Below, one piece after another: positions 45,061 through 57,874 of a stretch of DNA of 64,000 nt (the first letter of the stretch is position 1; every line of letters begins with the position of its first letter). Position numbers and translations under genes: made by a program. The DNA comes from Norana najaformis (taxonomy: Eukaryota; Annelida; Clitellata; Crassiclitellata; Hormogastridae). The notes below the pieces were generated by a model. That model was not told where the DNA came from. It searched no databases and saw only the letters and a program-made list of their open reading frames with translations. The stretch covers positions 2,387,001 to 2,451,000 of the forward strand of contig OZ029919.1 in the NCBI GenBank assembly GCA_964023275.1, written 5' to 3'.

Positions 45061-45654
45061 ATGAACATTGAGACAACTTTTTAAGTCTGCTGCTTTCTAG
45101 ATGTTGTCTTTGAAAGTGTGGTACTGTAGTTCACAATGTCACTGAGGTCGGGACTTAGAGGTCATATTTTCCAGCGTGCATCTAGGGTTCATGATCTCTT
45201 GTATCTGTGGCTGGAGTGGTCGCATGATGCAGGCTATGTTTTCACTTTGAACATGCAGACGAGCCCCTTAGGCTCACCCAGACGGGCAGCGACGTGTATG
45301 AAGTGTTGGTGATTTCCTTTTTAGCCTCCACTTGTGAGGGCACGTGATCAGTCCTCCCCCATGCCGCCTGAGCTTCCTACCGACAGTGTGCGGATGGTGT
45401 ACTCATTTACTAGCTGGGTTCAGAAATCCCAAAATCGTATGTCTGCTGTGTGCTACATTAAGTTGTTGTGTTGATTTTTCACGTTACTACGAAGGGGCAG
45501 GTTGTAACAGCCCAATTTTCTGCCGGGATTTTTCCAATTGTCTCTAAAAGCGTCCACGTGGTTGTGTCAGTCAGGTCTGATGTTCGAGAAATCCCAAAGG
45601 AGAAACAAACGCTAGTGATGACTCTATGCAGTCAGATAATGATTCATATGACTC

Positions 45655-45790
45655 TTAGTCTCACTCCCCTCTTTTCCGCAAGCGCTTGATGACCTTCCTA
45701 TTTCCCAGTGCTTCTGGGTTGTCGGGCCGGGAGCGCTTCTGAGGAGTCTGTCTTGAAGTGGCGCTTGTAAATTTCCAATTACATTACATT
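45655..45790 (+). mobile_element. L-A LINE 3' end
   Basis: TTCCGCAAGCGCTTGATGAC, GGGCCGGGAGCGCTTCTGAG and GTGGCGCTTGTAAATTTCC. Confidence 0.65.
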
Positions 45791-45849
45791 ACTAGACATT
45801 GGTGTACAAGCTGAACCAGTATTTTATGGTATTCCCGTTTCAACAAAAC

Positions 45850-46085
45850 CGCCCATTTTGGGTCGACCCTTTCTCAGCCAGAGCACCTATAGTAGGTCAA
45901 CCCACGATCAGACCACCCACGGTGAATCAGCCTTTAACGAACCAACTGACGTAGGTCGACCCTTGACCCGACCATCCAGAATGGGTCACCCTTCAACCAG
46001 ACCACCCAGAATGGTCAACCCTCAACCAGACCACCCACAGTGAGGTGGCGCTCAACCAGACCACCCACAGTGGGTCGATCCTTTC
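45850..46085. repeat. Degenerate ~30-bp tandem repeat
   Basis: Seven or so units around ACCACCCACAGTGGGTCGA and CCCTCAACCAG. Confidence 0.75.
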
Positions 46086-46174
46086 ATCTGCTGTCTTTAT
46101 CTTGATCTGTAACTGCCGAATTGAACCAAGGTGTGCGTTTCACCTTTTTACGCATTTTTTTTACAATTCTGCAG

Positions 46175-46293
46175 ATGCGAATGAAACTGTAGAAGCAGTC
46201 ACGATTGCATCGGGTGCTGTCATAATTATTGAAAACGAGTCAGTTAAGCGGCTTTTGATGAGTCGTTTTTACTCTGTCCAGAGCTTAGGATGA
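46175..46293 (+). CDS. Candidate terminal exon, unassigned
   Basis: A strong acceptor (TTTTTTTTACAATTCTGCAG) is followed by an open frame, entered after one base of a split codon: ANETVEAVTIASGAVIII, then ENESVKRLLMSRFYS, ending at TGA 46291-46293. No family was recognised and no upstream exon was found. Confidence 0.3.
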
Positions 46294-47049
46294 GGCCTGC
46301 AACTGCCTACGTCACTTGCTAACCAAACGCGTACACAAGGTTAAGGTTTCCGTTCTCTTCGTCCTCGGCCAAGAGCTGAAACTATACATAACAGCTTACC
46401 TGAATACCGAAACTTTGAAACTTTGCGAGGGGCTGTGGTTCAGCCATATTACCAAATAAACACACATAGCTTGAATGTAAACCAATGAAGATTAAGCAGC
46501 CACATATATATATATTTGTTATCATGTACATTTATATATATACATCTGTACGTGTATTGTTGGAACGTGTATACAGTATTTAGAATATATATGTATTATT
46601 TATGTATTGAACATGCATTTGTGTATGTGTATGCATTATTTGAAAGATATGTATTCAGTATAGGTATTAAATGCTGATATTAGGTATTAAATGCTGATAT
46701 ATTGAAGCAGCCACATATATTGAATATTATCTATATATATATATTGCACAAACACATACATATATATATATATATGCATAATATACACAGTGTAGTAAAT
46801 ATATGTAAGTGGGCCATGGCTGTAACTGATCTCAGTACAAATGCAAATGTGTGCTTATGTATTTATTTATGTATATTCTGTAGCTGTACATCCAGCAGAA
46901 GAATTTCCACCTGAGAGCTGGACCCCCGTTGTGCAGCATGTAAAAGTCAAACTTGCTTAGTGTTTTATGAAGTTTTTTCTGGGTAAATCATGATTTTGAA
47001 GTTCACGAGTCGACGTTAAGACGCTGCATTTTTTTGCGTAATGATGTTT

Positions 47050-47365
47050 TGTTTTTGTAATTGTAATTGTGATTTGAGATTTATAAAGCGCCTCTTAGAG
47101 GATAAACTCAACAGAGGTGCTTCCGACCCGTAGGAGTAAAATCACTGTTGAACAGTTCAGTCTTCAGGCGCCTGCGGAACACTGAGAGGGGTAGAGAAAG
47201 CAGCTCAAGTCGAAATTCTCGAGGGAGACGATTCTAGCAAGTGGGACCAATGTAGGCGAAGCTTCTGGACTGGGCAGTAGCGGTGCGCATTCGAGGGACA
47301 AACAGGAGATCCTGAGTGGCCGAGCGAAGGGTGCTACGGCCCGGCAACGAGGAGACGAGGTTTTG
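47050..47365 (-). mobile_element. L-A LINE 3' end with C-terminal remnant
   Basis: The minus strand translates RTATAQSRSFAYIGPTCWNR, then RRRLKTELFNSDF. These align with the plus-strand copy at 52790-53070. Tail: CTAAGAGGCGCTTTATAAAT on the minus strand. Confidence 0.75.
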
Positions 47366-48274
47366 TCACCTTGTTGTGAAATTGATATAGAATTTGCAAG
47401 TTTCAGTAGAAGTGAACTTGCGAGTAAAACTTACAATTGCCTTGTAATTGTAAATGTAAATTTCTGTAGCGCCTTTTCAGTAGAAGCTTTGTGGAGGTTG
47501 ACATCAAAACAGACCGAATGGTTGAGTTAGAGTTCTGTGGTAGGGAGTGTTTGAAGCTAGGATAGAGTTTAAGGGGAAACTGAAAGTGAGTTTTTACATG
47601 TTGGTTATGACTGCATTTTAGACAATGGGTAGGCTTTTTGCAGAAAGGATGATGAAAATAGAATGGGTATTTGTGGGTATTGGTGGTATCTGTGTGGTTG
47701 TGTTTGTGTATTTCTCTATGTTGGTTTAGCAGTGTGTGCCTTTATTTGTTTACATTTGTGTAAATCTATGTTTCATTTGTGTATGTTTGTTGTAAATTGT
47801 TGAGACTGTATGCTTCTGTGTGTTTGTATTGCTGAATTTGTGTGTGTGTGTGTCTGTGTATGTTCAATTTGTGTAGGTGTATATTTCACTGTGGATCAAT
47901 GGGTAAATATGTGGCCTACCTGAGGTGGGAGGGGATTTCCGAGCACCTGTACATAGAAAATCAATGGTGTCTGCAGAAACTAGTATTTGAAGCAGATGCC
48001 GCTATTACCTTCCTAATCAGGTAATTGACTTGTTTTGCCGGCCCTCAAAGCTATGATATAATCTTCTCCAAAAGCAATATACTATAATCTCGGCTGATTA
48101 TGTTGTGGTCCGCCTTTTTCAGCCTAATAACTAGTGTGGGTTACTTTTAATTATGGTGTCATCTGTTTTGCTGAAATTTTCAAAATTCTTGGGAAGAAAC
48201 ATCCATGTACATCAGACTATACTAATTTATAGGTTAATGTGTTTGGGTGTTCTTTCCTGGTTTATCTTAATGTT

Positions 48275-48660
48275 AGTGGGGCACGGTAGCCGATTGGTGT
48301 GTAAAGACTTCTATAGCGCCGTTATCATAGTAATGCCCAAGGCGTCTGTTGATGGTCACTTCAAGTCAAAATCTCAATCCAAAATCAGTTTATTAGTGAA
48401 GCCAGGTTGAATTCCGATAGGCCAGAGAAACCAGAAGCTAATGTGTGAGTGAGGTGTTCAATTCTCCTCTGACACATTGTTGTGTACGGACAAGAGCAGT
48501 GGGTGGCATTTGCTTTGGGTTTTTAAAATGATTTTCAGTGGTTTAAACACAAATCAGAGTTAGACTTTGTTTTGTATTCTGAGCTCTGAGCGTCAGAGTC
48601 GGAATCTGTAATCTGAATGACCGAAACGAATTGAAGCTGACAGAACTGACACATTATGGC
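48275..48660 (-). mobile_element. LINE 3' end joined to an S2 head fragment
   Basis: GGGGCACGGTAGCCGATTGG (S2 head) runs straight into CTTCTATAGCGCCGTTATCA and AAGCCAGGTTGAATTCCGA. The latter recurs at 51360-51460, where the reverse-transcriptase tail is visible. Confidence 0.55.
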
Positions 48661-49069
48661 TGTGAGAGAATTCGTGCTTGGGTTATGGTTTGAGAGTATC
48701 GGATGCTTGGCTAGATTCCAACATTGTTTCGAGAATATTTCTTCTTTCTCAGAGAAGTAAAAAGAATAATATAGCCGTCATAACTGAAAGCACGCATACA
48801 ACATTTGTTCACCTCGAGTACGAAACCAGTACTCTCCCAAGTATGTTCTTATCGGCATAAAAATAGCACTCTCCCATGTTCCCGAGTTGGTTAGAGCATG
48901 CTTGGAGTGTACTGGAATTGATGTTCGATGCACCCATCTTGTTAGCAAACTGTTTATAAAGTACATGCAGGTAATGTTGTAGTATCATGGTCTAGTGTTA
49001 TGTAATGTAAGAATGGCCAAATTTACAGTTTTGTCAGTAGGAACTTCAGTGGAACTTAATAATCTAATC

Positions 49070-49208
49070 TTAGAACTTCTATAGCGCCTGGAACCGAACA
49101 CTTTTGCCCATCGATTTTGTTTTAACTGAGCGCCTGTGAATAAGGTAGTCCCCGTGACGTGGCTTTCGTTGGGGGCTGTAGAAATCTCGGGATTACGATT
49201 ACGATTGA
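49070..49208 (+). mobile_element. L-B LINE 3' end
   Basis: TTCTATAGCGCCTGGAACCG, CCCATCGATTTTGTTTTAAC, GAGCGCCTGTGAATAAGG and CTCGGGATTACGATTACGAT. Confidence 0.65.
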
Positions 49209-49917
49209 AGCGTCAAGACTCTTCACGGGATGGTGTTACATATTCAAGCAGAGGTAGCAGAAATTGAGAGCCAACTAAAACTAAGCTTATCTTTGCTTGA
49301 AACTGGGGCTGAATCCGTTCGACTGATTTTCGTGGAGTTTCGTTTTAGGAAAAAGTGTCATCAGCCCTTATTGGAGTAATATTTAATTCCCCAGCCTCGA
49401 GATCCCGAACGCCAGAAGGTCGGCTAGCCCTGAGCGCCTATATAATTGCCCCTAATATTAGGTAGGGGTCCATGGCTGGCCATATTAGCCGAACGAGGTT
49501 AACTGAAAAATAATTAATCCCGGTTTTCCATTCAGGTGTCATTATTACGGCGATATTGCTCGTTTTCAAATCAGATATACGATATTCGTCGATGGTTAGT
49601 GAAGTTGTGCGCGACGGGTCCAAGGTGCTGCCTACGGGGTCGTGGTCGAAGTTCACAGGCCAGCGGCGCGCCCGAGCCTAAAGACCGCTGAACCTGTTTC
49701 ATGCCGGCCAACGGCGCCTGCTGCGCATGCGTGGGCCGTTGGCTGATGGGCTTCGCGCCTCTGCCTGGTTTATGGCCTAGCGTGTTCCTATTGGCTGACA
49801 GCGGCCTTTGACGAATGCCGACAGCTGGTCGTGTGCTGCTCGACGTCTTGCTGATGTTCTCGAACTCGTAAATATCGTTAAAGATTCGTGGACCCTTCTG
49901 TGTATTGGTTAATGTAA

Positions 49918-50117
49918 TGTAGGAGCCCATGAAAGATCCGAGATCAGATTATTTTGAAGCGGTTGAACGTAGTTTATTATTGGCAAAAATTATTTAACTC
50001 AGCGCGCCCGACTGTCGACGGGGCGGCATGGATCACCGCTGCGTCTAGGCCCAACAAGATGTAGGGGAGGGTAAGAGGGGAGCAGACGGCCATTTGGGGC
50101 ATGTCTGGGCTCCTACG
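49918..50117 (-). mobile_element. Possible solo LTR or small element with inverted ends
   Basis: 200 bp bounded by TGTAGGAGCCCA and TGGGCTCCTACG, 11 of 12 paired. Read on the minus strand an AATAAA (CCAATAATAAACTACG) lies about 60 bp before the end, as in an LTR. No clear target duplication or reverse transcriptase was seen. Flanking 49570-49900 is CpG-rich with an ATTGGCTGAC box. Confidence 0.35.
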
Positions 50118-50189
50118 GGGTCTGGGGTTTATCTGTCGTTATGGAACCACAGATCGTAGCGTTTGATATTGCATTCATTCGAAAGTTTC

Positions 50190-50500
50190 TGTGTAACAAG
50201 GGTGACCATATCGCACGACCAGTCGGCGACCATATGACACAAGTTGGCCACTTTCTAGTTACAGTCAGTCAATCACCGTGCCACAACCCACCTAATGGTC
50301 ACTTTTTTCCGCCACCATGTTACAACCGAATCAACTGGCCACCATTTTACTTGCAGCCAATCGGCCACCTTGTAAAACGAGCTGTTGACTACCTTGCCAC
50401 ACAAGCAACCAGATGGCTGCCTGATACTTAAAACCAACCGGCCACCCTGTCGCAACCAAATCGGTTGGCAACATTGTACGTGCAACCAATCAGGTATCAC
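50190..50500. repeat. Degenerate ~33-bp tandem repeat
   Basis: Units around AACCAATCGGCCACCATGTT: TGGCCACTTTCT, TGGTCACTTTTTTCC, TGGCCACCATTTTAC, CGGCCACCTTGTAAAAC and CGGCCACCCTGTCGC. Confidence 0.65.
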
Positions 50501-50744
50501 GTCACACATGATGATAAATGGTGTTCGAAGCGATACAATTAACTGACACAGATAAATGTGTTTGTCTGATAGATGAAAGTAGAAGCCTTGTTTTATGGTA
50601 CACATGTCCCAGTCGTAAATACACATGCAGATGCAAACACGGGGGCTGATATGTTAGGCTGGCTGTTGCCAGAACCTCTATGTTTTCTTCCTGCATACTT
50701 ACTTATTATTCCTCATTCTCAGTTCTTAAGCCAGAGTTTTGAAT

Positions 50745-50898
50745 CTTGGGCTAGCACGGTCAGTACACGGAGACCTTACGCACTGTGGTGCCGATTCAAA
50801 TGGTGAAGGATCACACCAGATAAATTCATTGAAAATGAACAGGATAGAGGTCATAAGGTCGCTTTAGAAAACAGTTACATGTTTGTTTACATTGAAGC
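50745..50898 (+). mobile_element. S1 SINE, 5'-truncated
   Basis: TTGGGCTAGCACGGTCAGTA, ATGGTGAAGGATCACACC and AAATGAACAGGATAGAGGTC. Confidence 0.65.
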
Positions 50899-51339
50899 CA
50901 ACCTTTCTCTTATAAACCTTTCTCTTATAAACAGGTCTCTGTCGTTAATTGAAATTTCTATTTATAAAGGATACTACTACACCGGAACTTCTGATTTAGA
51001 AGTCTTTGTTATTGTTAATTGAAATTTCTACATATAAACAGTATTATTGTACAAGAGCCTTTCCATAACACACATAGCAATGGGAGTTCTGATATAATGT
51101 GGGCGGTCACTTAGATCCTGAATTAAATTTAGCTTTTCAAAATGACCTGACTGTGGGGGAGCCCCTTTAGCCCCGATCGAATCCACCTTTGATGCTACCT
51201 TGTTACAGGGGGTACTTAATACATTACGAGGAAAGTGCTATAGAAGTTTCCACATTAGATTGGATTGAAGGTTCTAGTTTATTACAGGTAGCAAATTTAC
51301 AATATGCAGAGTTTGAGGGAAGCACGTGACCATTATGCA

Positions 51340-51735
51340 TACTAATCTTATCTAATGTCTTCTATAGTGCCGTTATCATAATGCTTAAGGCATCAATCGA
51401 TGGTTGATTTGAGCTAAATTAAAATCATAATCCACTGAAGAAGCCAGGTTGAATTCTGACAGGTCAGAGAATTTCAACCAGAAGTCAGGCTACGGTGTGT
51501 GAGCAAGTTGAAACAGATGAGTCTCAAGTTTCAATCTGAGTGATATCACAGAATTGACAGAACGAATAGAACTTGGCGGTGAATTCCAAAGCAGTGGACC
51601 AGTCACAGAAAATCCTGTAGAACCCATCACTGTTCTGGTATGAAGGCTAACAGGAGTCAGTGTTATGTTATGCCCACCTAAATCTGCTGTAGGCAGGAAT
51701 TTGACTTTTCCTTGAGGGTTCATCGTCATAAGTAA
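51340..51735 (-). mobile_element. LINE 3' end with reverse-transcriptase C-terminal remnant
   Basis: The minus strand translates GSTGFSVTGPLLWNSPPSSI, then LRLKLETHLFQLA, the standard CR1/L2-type C-terminus. Tail: GATAACGGCACTATAGAAGA on the minus strand. Confidence 0.75.
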
Positions 51736-52227
51736 TAAGACAGTAATTCATTTGTTAATATCATTATCATTAATATCATCATCATCTTCATCGTCTCTTG
51801 CACTGTCATCATCTTCAACATGATCGCCATTTGAAGGTTTTGGGTGCAAATAAATGATTTCAGTCATTCTTCAAATCTAATACTTTTCTCAAGTTTTGTT
51901 ACGACTTCATTTTTGATTATTGTCAATCCAGGGTCGAGAAAACTGTTTCACGACATCATATCGATGAAGTTTCGATTCAGCCTAGCCTTTCATAAAATTA
52001 AGTTTATTCTGTGTTAGGGTGCTAAATTGCTAGCATTTTGGCAGAGAGCTTTGCTGAACTGTTTCATTTCAAGCCACAGCCATCATATGACAGTGTCGTA
52101 TGACACAGATTTGAACTGTGAACTTTTGGCCAATGCTGTATTGATTGTCAGCCATACGGGTTCAGTATACACTTTATGCGCCCAAAACATGCGTTTGAAT
52201 GTGCAGGGCGCTATTTTAGGTCTCTTG

Positions 52228-52618
52228 GTGCATACATACATACATACGTGCATACATACATATGTGCATACATACATACATACACATACATGCATACATA
52301 TACTTACATTCATACATACATACATACATACATGTCAGATGATTCATACATACATGCATACATACTTACATTCATACATACAATACATACATACATTCAT
52401 ACATACATACGTGCATACTTACATTCATACATACATACATACTTACATTCATACATACATACGTGCATACTTACTTTCATACGTACATACATACATACTT
52501 ACATTCATACATACATACGTGCATACTTACATTCATACATACATACATACTTATATTCATACATACATACGTGCATACTTACATTCATACGTACATACGT
52601 GCAAACACACATACATAC
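52228..52618. repeat. (ACAT)n array with higher-order structure
   Basis: ACATACATACAT with a repeated phrase of about 60 bp (CATACGTGCATACTTACATT) at 52408, 52462, 52516 and 52570. Confidence 0.85.
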
Positions 52619-52766
52619 ATTGGGCCAAACACTTCTGAGTAGTTTCCATAGAGGCATATAAACAAGAGTTACCTTTATCTTCAGAATTCTTCTGAGGTAT
52701 TTCATTGGTGGCATGTAAACAAGTATTACTGTTACGTTTATCTAAGTTACGTCTATCTAAATTTAC

Positions 52767-53075
52767 GTGTATCTAAGGGAACTCTGCATCTCCCTTTCTT
52801 CCATTCCGGGCCGCAGACCACTTCGTTCGTCGACTCAGGGTGATCTCGCCGTCCCTCTAGCTCGAACTGCCACCGCTCAGCGTCGCAGCTTTGCTATTGC
52901 TGGCCCTAGCTCTTGGAATGACTTACCTGCCGACCTTCGACGGGAGCTTCTCTCCCTCTCCCCCACCCTCTGCCGTAAGCGCTTGAAGACCGTATTATTC
53001 CCCAGTTCTGGGATGATGGGCGGGGAGCGCCACTGATGAGGCTACCTTGAAGCGGCGCTTTACTAATTTACGATT
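52767..53075 (+). mobile_element. L-A LINE 3' end with C-terminal remnant
   Basis: Translates RTATAQRRSFAIAGPSSWND, then LPADLRRELL and CRKRLKTVLFPSS, the C-terminal end of a non-LTR reverse transcriptase. The tail GAAGCGGCGCTTTACTAATT follows. This is the best L-A copy in the window. Confidence 0.8.
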
Positions 53076-53629
53076 ACGGTTTATGCGTCAGAGGAGTTTC
53101 TATGGAGTCGTGCAAACACAACTGTTACCTTTACCGTTTTACTTTTACCCGCTTTAACTTTATGTCGGACGATGATCGGTCAGATAATGGAATTCATATC
53201 TTTGAACAATACGAGAAGCCAACGCATCAAAACATTTGTATAGCGCCATTTGAGAACCTCTCAGTCGGCTGGCTGCCTGGCCAGAGGCGATCGTTACTAT
53301 ACAAGAAAGGACACCTGCCCCCTGGGGCTTCCTGCTTGTTTAATAGGCGGTCAATTATTTTGGGTCCACATATTGTTTTAACCTCGTCCTAGCTTATGCT
53401 GGTTTTCTAACGGTCTGTTTATGAAGCGAGCCTCTTCTTTTCTGGACCATCCCTAGACGGTATTAATATGGATATTAGTGCCTAGACGATATTGGTATGG
53501 ATGGGGTGCGTTTTTTAAGTCACTGAACTGCATTTATAGCACACATGTGTATTAGTTACGTATTTATTTTATGCATATATACAGGTGTTGGCACACACCC
53601 TCAACATGCAGGTTACATGCAGGTATTAA

Positions 53630-53835
53630 TATTATATATATATATATATGTGTGTATGTATATATGTGTATGTATATATGTGTATGTATATATGTGTATG
53701 TATATATGTGTATGTATATATGTGTATATATATGTGTGTGTGTGTATAATGTGTGTATATGTATATTTGTGGTGTATATATGTTTATATATGTGTATAGA
53801 TGTGTGTGTGTATATGTGTGTACGTAGATATTCTA
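53630..53835. repeat. (TGTATA)n microsatellite
   Basis: TATATGTGTATGTATATATG repeated about eight times, then GTGTGTGTATA runs. From 53836 to 54530 there is only low-complexity sequence, (CTC)n at 54285-54325 and GTGTGTG at 54420-54515. Confidence 0.85.
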
Positions 53836-54589
53836 TTATACATTTATACCCGTGAGTGCTGCTATTAGATACTGTTAGCATTGTGTGGTTTTTAAGTTAA
53901 TCAGTTGGACAGGCAAGGATATATATGCATGCATTAATGTTATGTATGCATGTTTGTATGTATGTGTATACTTGCATATGCATGTGTAGCTGTCATGTTT
54001 GACAGAGAGATTAATTCCTATGGGCTGAACCCAATAATTTCCGATGCGATGCGTGTATCTCTGGCTCCCCTTATTATGGGGACTCCCCGCCAGGGCAGAA
54101 ATTTTTTTCCAGATTTCGGCTGCATTTGTGCCCCCTAGCCAACTCAGCTATAATGAGTACAACGACCGTACACTGTCAGTGGGAAGCTCGGGCGGCGAGG
54201 GGGCTGGTCATCCACTCGATTATGCTGAGACTAAGAAATCTGAGGTTCATACCCATGGCTGCCTCTCAGACGAGCTTAAGGTCCTCCTCCTCCTCCGCGT
54301 CCTCCTTCTTCTCCTACTTCTTCTCTGTCAGAGGGCTGCTACATTTATTTGGATCCAGATAATGCTGGGTCTCTTCAGACTGCCCTCCTGGGGCCAAACG
54401 TCTTGTCTTCCTTCTTGCATGGGCTGTGTGTGTGTGTGAGTGGGTGGGTTTGCGTGGGTGCATTCGTGTGTACGTATGTGCATCTGTGTGTGTGTGTTCG
54501 TGTGTGGTGTGTGTGTAGGTTGTCTCGTAGTTGTCCGGTTGTCGTATATTTTTTCTGGTGGCCTTTTGTTGTTATGTAGAGCTGTATGT

Positions 54590-54965
54590 GGTTGTCTCAT
54601 AGTTACAGGCCAATCTTCTCTTCCATCAGTATCTTCTGGGAAGTATTTTGTTCCTGGTACATGTCTTGTCTTTGGCCGGTGTTCATTCACAGTTGCTGGT
54701 CCCTCCATCTGGAACTCTATCCCCTCATGTTCGCATCACTCCCACCGAGGCTATCTTACACTCTAAGCTTGAAAACGTACCTCTTCCAGTCCGTTTATGT
54801 AATTGTAATCACGACAATTTATATAGCATCGAAAGTAGCAGGCTACTTCTAGGGTGCCTTACAAAGTCAAAAGGCACTCAAGTACTTATGGTTCTTTATG
54901 TCTTCTGTTTTCCAGCTTAAATGTACTCTTCTGAGATTTTAAGGAGGGCTTTATCAATTTACAGT
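54590..54965 (+). mobile_element. Frameshifted LINE C-terminal fragment
   Basis: Translates GTCLVFGRCSFTVAGPSIWN and, after a frameshift, HVRITPTEAILHSKLENVPL. The tail is CAATTTATATAGCATCGAAAG. This is a dead copy. Confidence 0.65.
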
Positions 54966-56480
54966 TGTATTTGTATTGTATAGTTGTTCTGTGGTTGTGT
55001 CATATTTTTTGTGGTTGTCTTGTAGTGTTCTGGTTGTCTCAGTTTTTTCATCATGGTTGTCATATTGTTGTCTCGTAGTGCTCATGGTTGACTCATAGTT
55101 GTCTAGTTGTTGTTGGTTCTCTGATAGTTTCATGTTGGCTGTCGATGAGAGTTATTTTAGCCGAGGGCTCCTAAGAGACTGAGGTGTGAGAATATGTTCT
55201 GTGAGAATGTTTTGCAATCTTCCTTTGCGGATTTGCACTTTGCTGCCAAGTGATGACATTTTAAGAACATGTTCCAGGTGCTTAATTGCTTTGTACACCT
55301 GGCTCACCTATGTCTTGATTGCTGTCTTAGGTGTGTGCAAGTATTTTATTAAGTTGTTGTTTCTTATGGGAATTGCTATCCCGGTGCTGTTGTAGGCTTT
55401 TCTAAATGTTGCATTAGGCAGCGGGCCATTGTTTGCATACATAAATATGACAGTTGACAGCATAGAGTAGACACTGTACTAGACATGCTAGTAACCGATG
55501 AAGGAAGCAAGACGCACTGATGATATTTTAACCACTTGAACTTCTTAGACTTACCTATGTGTGGTGAAATTTGAAGACCCTAGGCTTTTGCCCACATGGC
55601 TTTCCAGGTCATGGAAAGTCACCTAAAATCGAAGTTACGGATAAGACTGAACCGAACAAAATGAAGCAATTAACTACTGTAGACAAACACAAACTGAATT
55701 TTAGTAGCCCACCTAGCATAGAATTATGGATATAATTGCTGCAAGATTTTGATTTATGATTAGTGGCTCTACATTATGCAGAGCCAGCTATTTTCACGAT
55801 GTAGCATGTTGGACACACCATATATAAAAATATGTTAGGTCTGGCTAAATATTTTGCATTTCTCTGAAAGTAGATGACAAACGGAAGATTTGTGAACAGT
55901 TTCATGCTTGTTTGTAGCATAGCTACTGAAATACAGCGACTGAAAAATGTGGAAAAAACATGTAATTTGCCATGGCACTGAAAATCAGGCTACCCTGTGT
56001 GTCATTTAAGCCAAACTTCTTAGGAACTACTAGGTTTTAGGGCCTGAATCTTTGCAGACCTTTGTGATACATATTTATCTGCATACTGGCAAAATATTAT
56101 GAAAATTTGAGGTGATAAGGTGAAGATGTTTACCAGAACTGGTTGAGTTGACGGGGAATGACCCATGAGGTGGTTGTTTATGTGTGGATATTGCTACTCA
56201 AGTACTGTTCGAAGTCTTTCTAAATGTTGCAGTAGGCAGTTGTTTTTAATGGATATTGTATTTCAAGTGCTATTCTAAGCCTTTCTAGCTGTTGTATTAG
56301 GCAGCTGGTTTATATCATAATAGCTATGCAAGTGCTATATCATTTGGGCTACTGTGAAGCCTTATGCAGTTGTATTTGTGAATGGATCTGCTTTTCTAGG
56401 CTTTTGTGGATGCATTAGCCTTTGAGTGGATGTGCTGTCCTAGGCCTTTCTGAATGCATTAGCCCTTGAGTGAATGTGCT
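54966..56480. other. No gene seen; short repeated phrases
   Basis: TTGTCTCGTAGTG phrases at 55015-55130. CCTTTCTAAATGTTGCATTAGGCAG-like phrases recur at 55395, 56215 and 56278. A 44-bp duplication containing GTGCTGTCCTAGGCC lies at 56405-56500. Otherwise single-copy-looking AT-rich DNA. Confidence 0.5.
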
Positions 56481-56754
56481 GTCCTAGGCCTTTCTGAATG
56501 CATTGGTCTGTTCCCGATGTCTGGCTAAGGTTCCATGAATACGTTCACTGGTCTCCCAGGTCCCTTGCTGCCTTTTATTCAGTCTGCTGAGTTACAATGA
56601 GCAACATTCCTTAACATTTCTTGCATCCATTCTAGGGAAGGAATGAGACTGACAGTCAGAGCAGGAACTACAGCTACACAGAGGGAATGATAATGCATCA
56701 GAGAATGAGTGACAGGTAAAGTGAACGATATAAAAGGTGACGTTAGAGAGACTG

Positions 56755-56883
56755 ACAGAGAGAGACACAGACAGAGAGATGGAGAAAGATAGAGTCTACA
56801 GAGAAAGACAGACAGAGACAAACTGATAGGCCTTAGGGATGAGAGAGGCACACAGAGAGAAAGACATAAAATGAGTTATGAGG

Positions 56884-56970
<87 letters not shown>

Positions 56971-57020
56971 GGTAAGGTATGAGGCAGACAGACAGAGAGA
57001 AATAGAGAGGTGAGGTAGAC
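56755..57020. repeat. (GA)n microsatellite
   Basis: About 40 uninterrupted GA dinucleotides at 56888-56970 within a GACAGAGAG-rich stretch. Confidence 0.9.
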
Positions 57021-57184
57021 AGAGACAGAAGAGAGCAAGACAGCTGAAGCTGTGCATGAGTTGGGAATAGACTGCCAGCGACAGAGACACAGAGTAACAC
57101 AGACAGACAGAGAGAACAAGACACAGAAAGACACCGAGCCAGACTCAGCATGGAGGGCATCCCGAATCAGTCACATCCATCTGC

Positions 57185-57219
57185 TCCATGCAGTGTTCCA
57201 CGAAGGAACACTGCATGGA
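57185..57219. repeat. Perfect 15-bp hairpin
   Basis: TCCATGCAGTGTTCC, loop ACGAA, GGAACACTGCATGGA. Confidence 0.85.
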
Positions 57220-57874
57220 ACTTCATTAATCCCGCGAGCTGCATCAGTTGCCCGTAGGGCCGTAGCCTGTGCCTGCCCAGCCGACAACAGCCACAACTCA
57301 CTGCTTGCCCTACTACATGGAGCAGAGAAAGACAACCAGAGACAACGGAGGGCAACCATGCTAGACCCCTATGTTTACAGTTTTGCTCGGCCCAGGCGTG
57401 CATAATGTCTCTTGTCACGTGATGCTGTGTGGCGTTTTTTACTGGTTTCCCTTTTCATATCATTGTATTGATTTTGCATACAGTTCTCAGAAACTTCGCT
57501 GTATTGCTGTCTTTATGAGCAACAGCAAGTACTGAACTACAATGAGGCTTTCTTGTAAAAAGAGGTCGTGTTCGAAAACCAACATAAATTTGCGATCCAT
57601 ATTCTTGAGCAGGTTTTATGCTGTATTTTATTCAGTGTAATGCATGTGCACTTGTTGGATGCAAATGAAGGCTAGTTACTTACTTACTTGTAACAGAATT
57701 TGCATTGTGATGATGCGTATTATGCGGAGACTCAGTTGTGCCCTGCAACCAGATACTCATGAGGCTAGCTATCTGTGAGGTTCTGAACATTATTAATTTT
57801 AGCATTCTTGTGAGGTTCTTGACAGGCGCTATATAAATGTTCAGATACATGTATTGAGATAGTCTGGTAGTGTG

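Noticed and set aside
52027-52638. 203-residue frame rich in THIHTYIHT.
   Set aside because: It is the (ACAT)n microsatellite translated.
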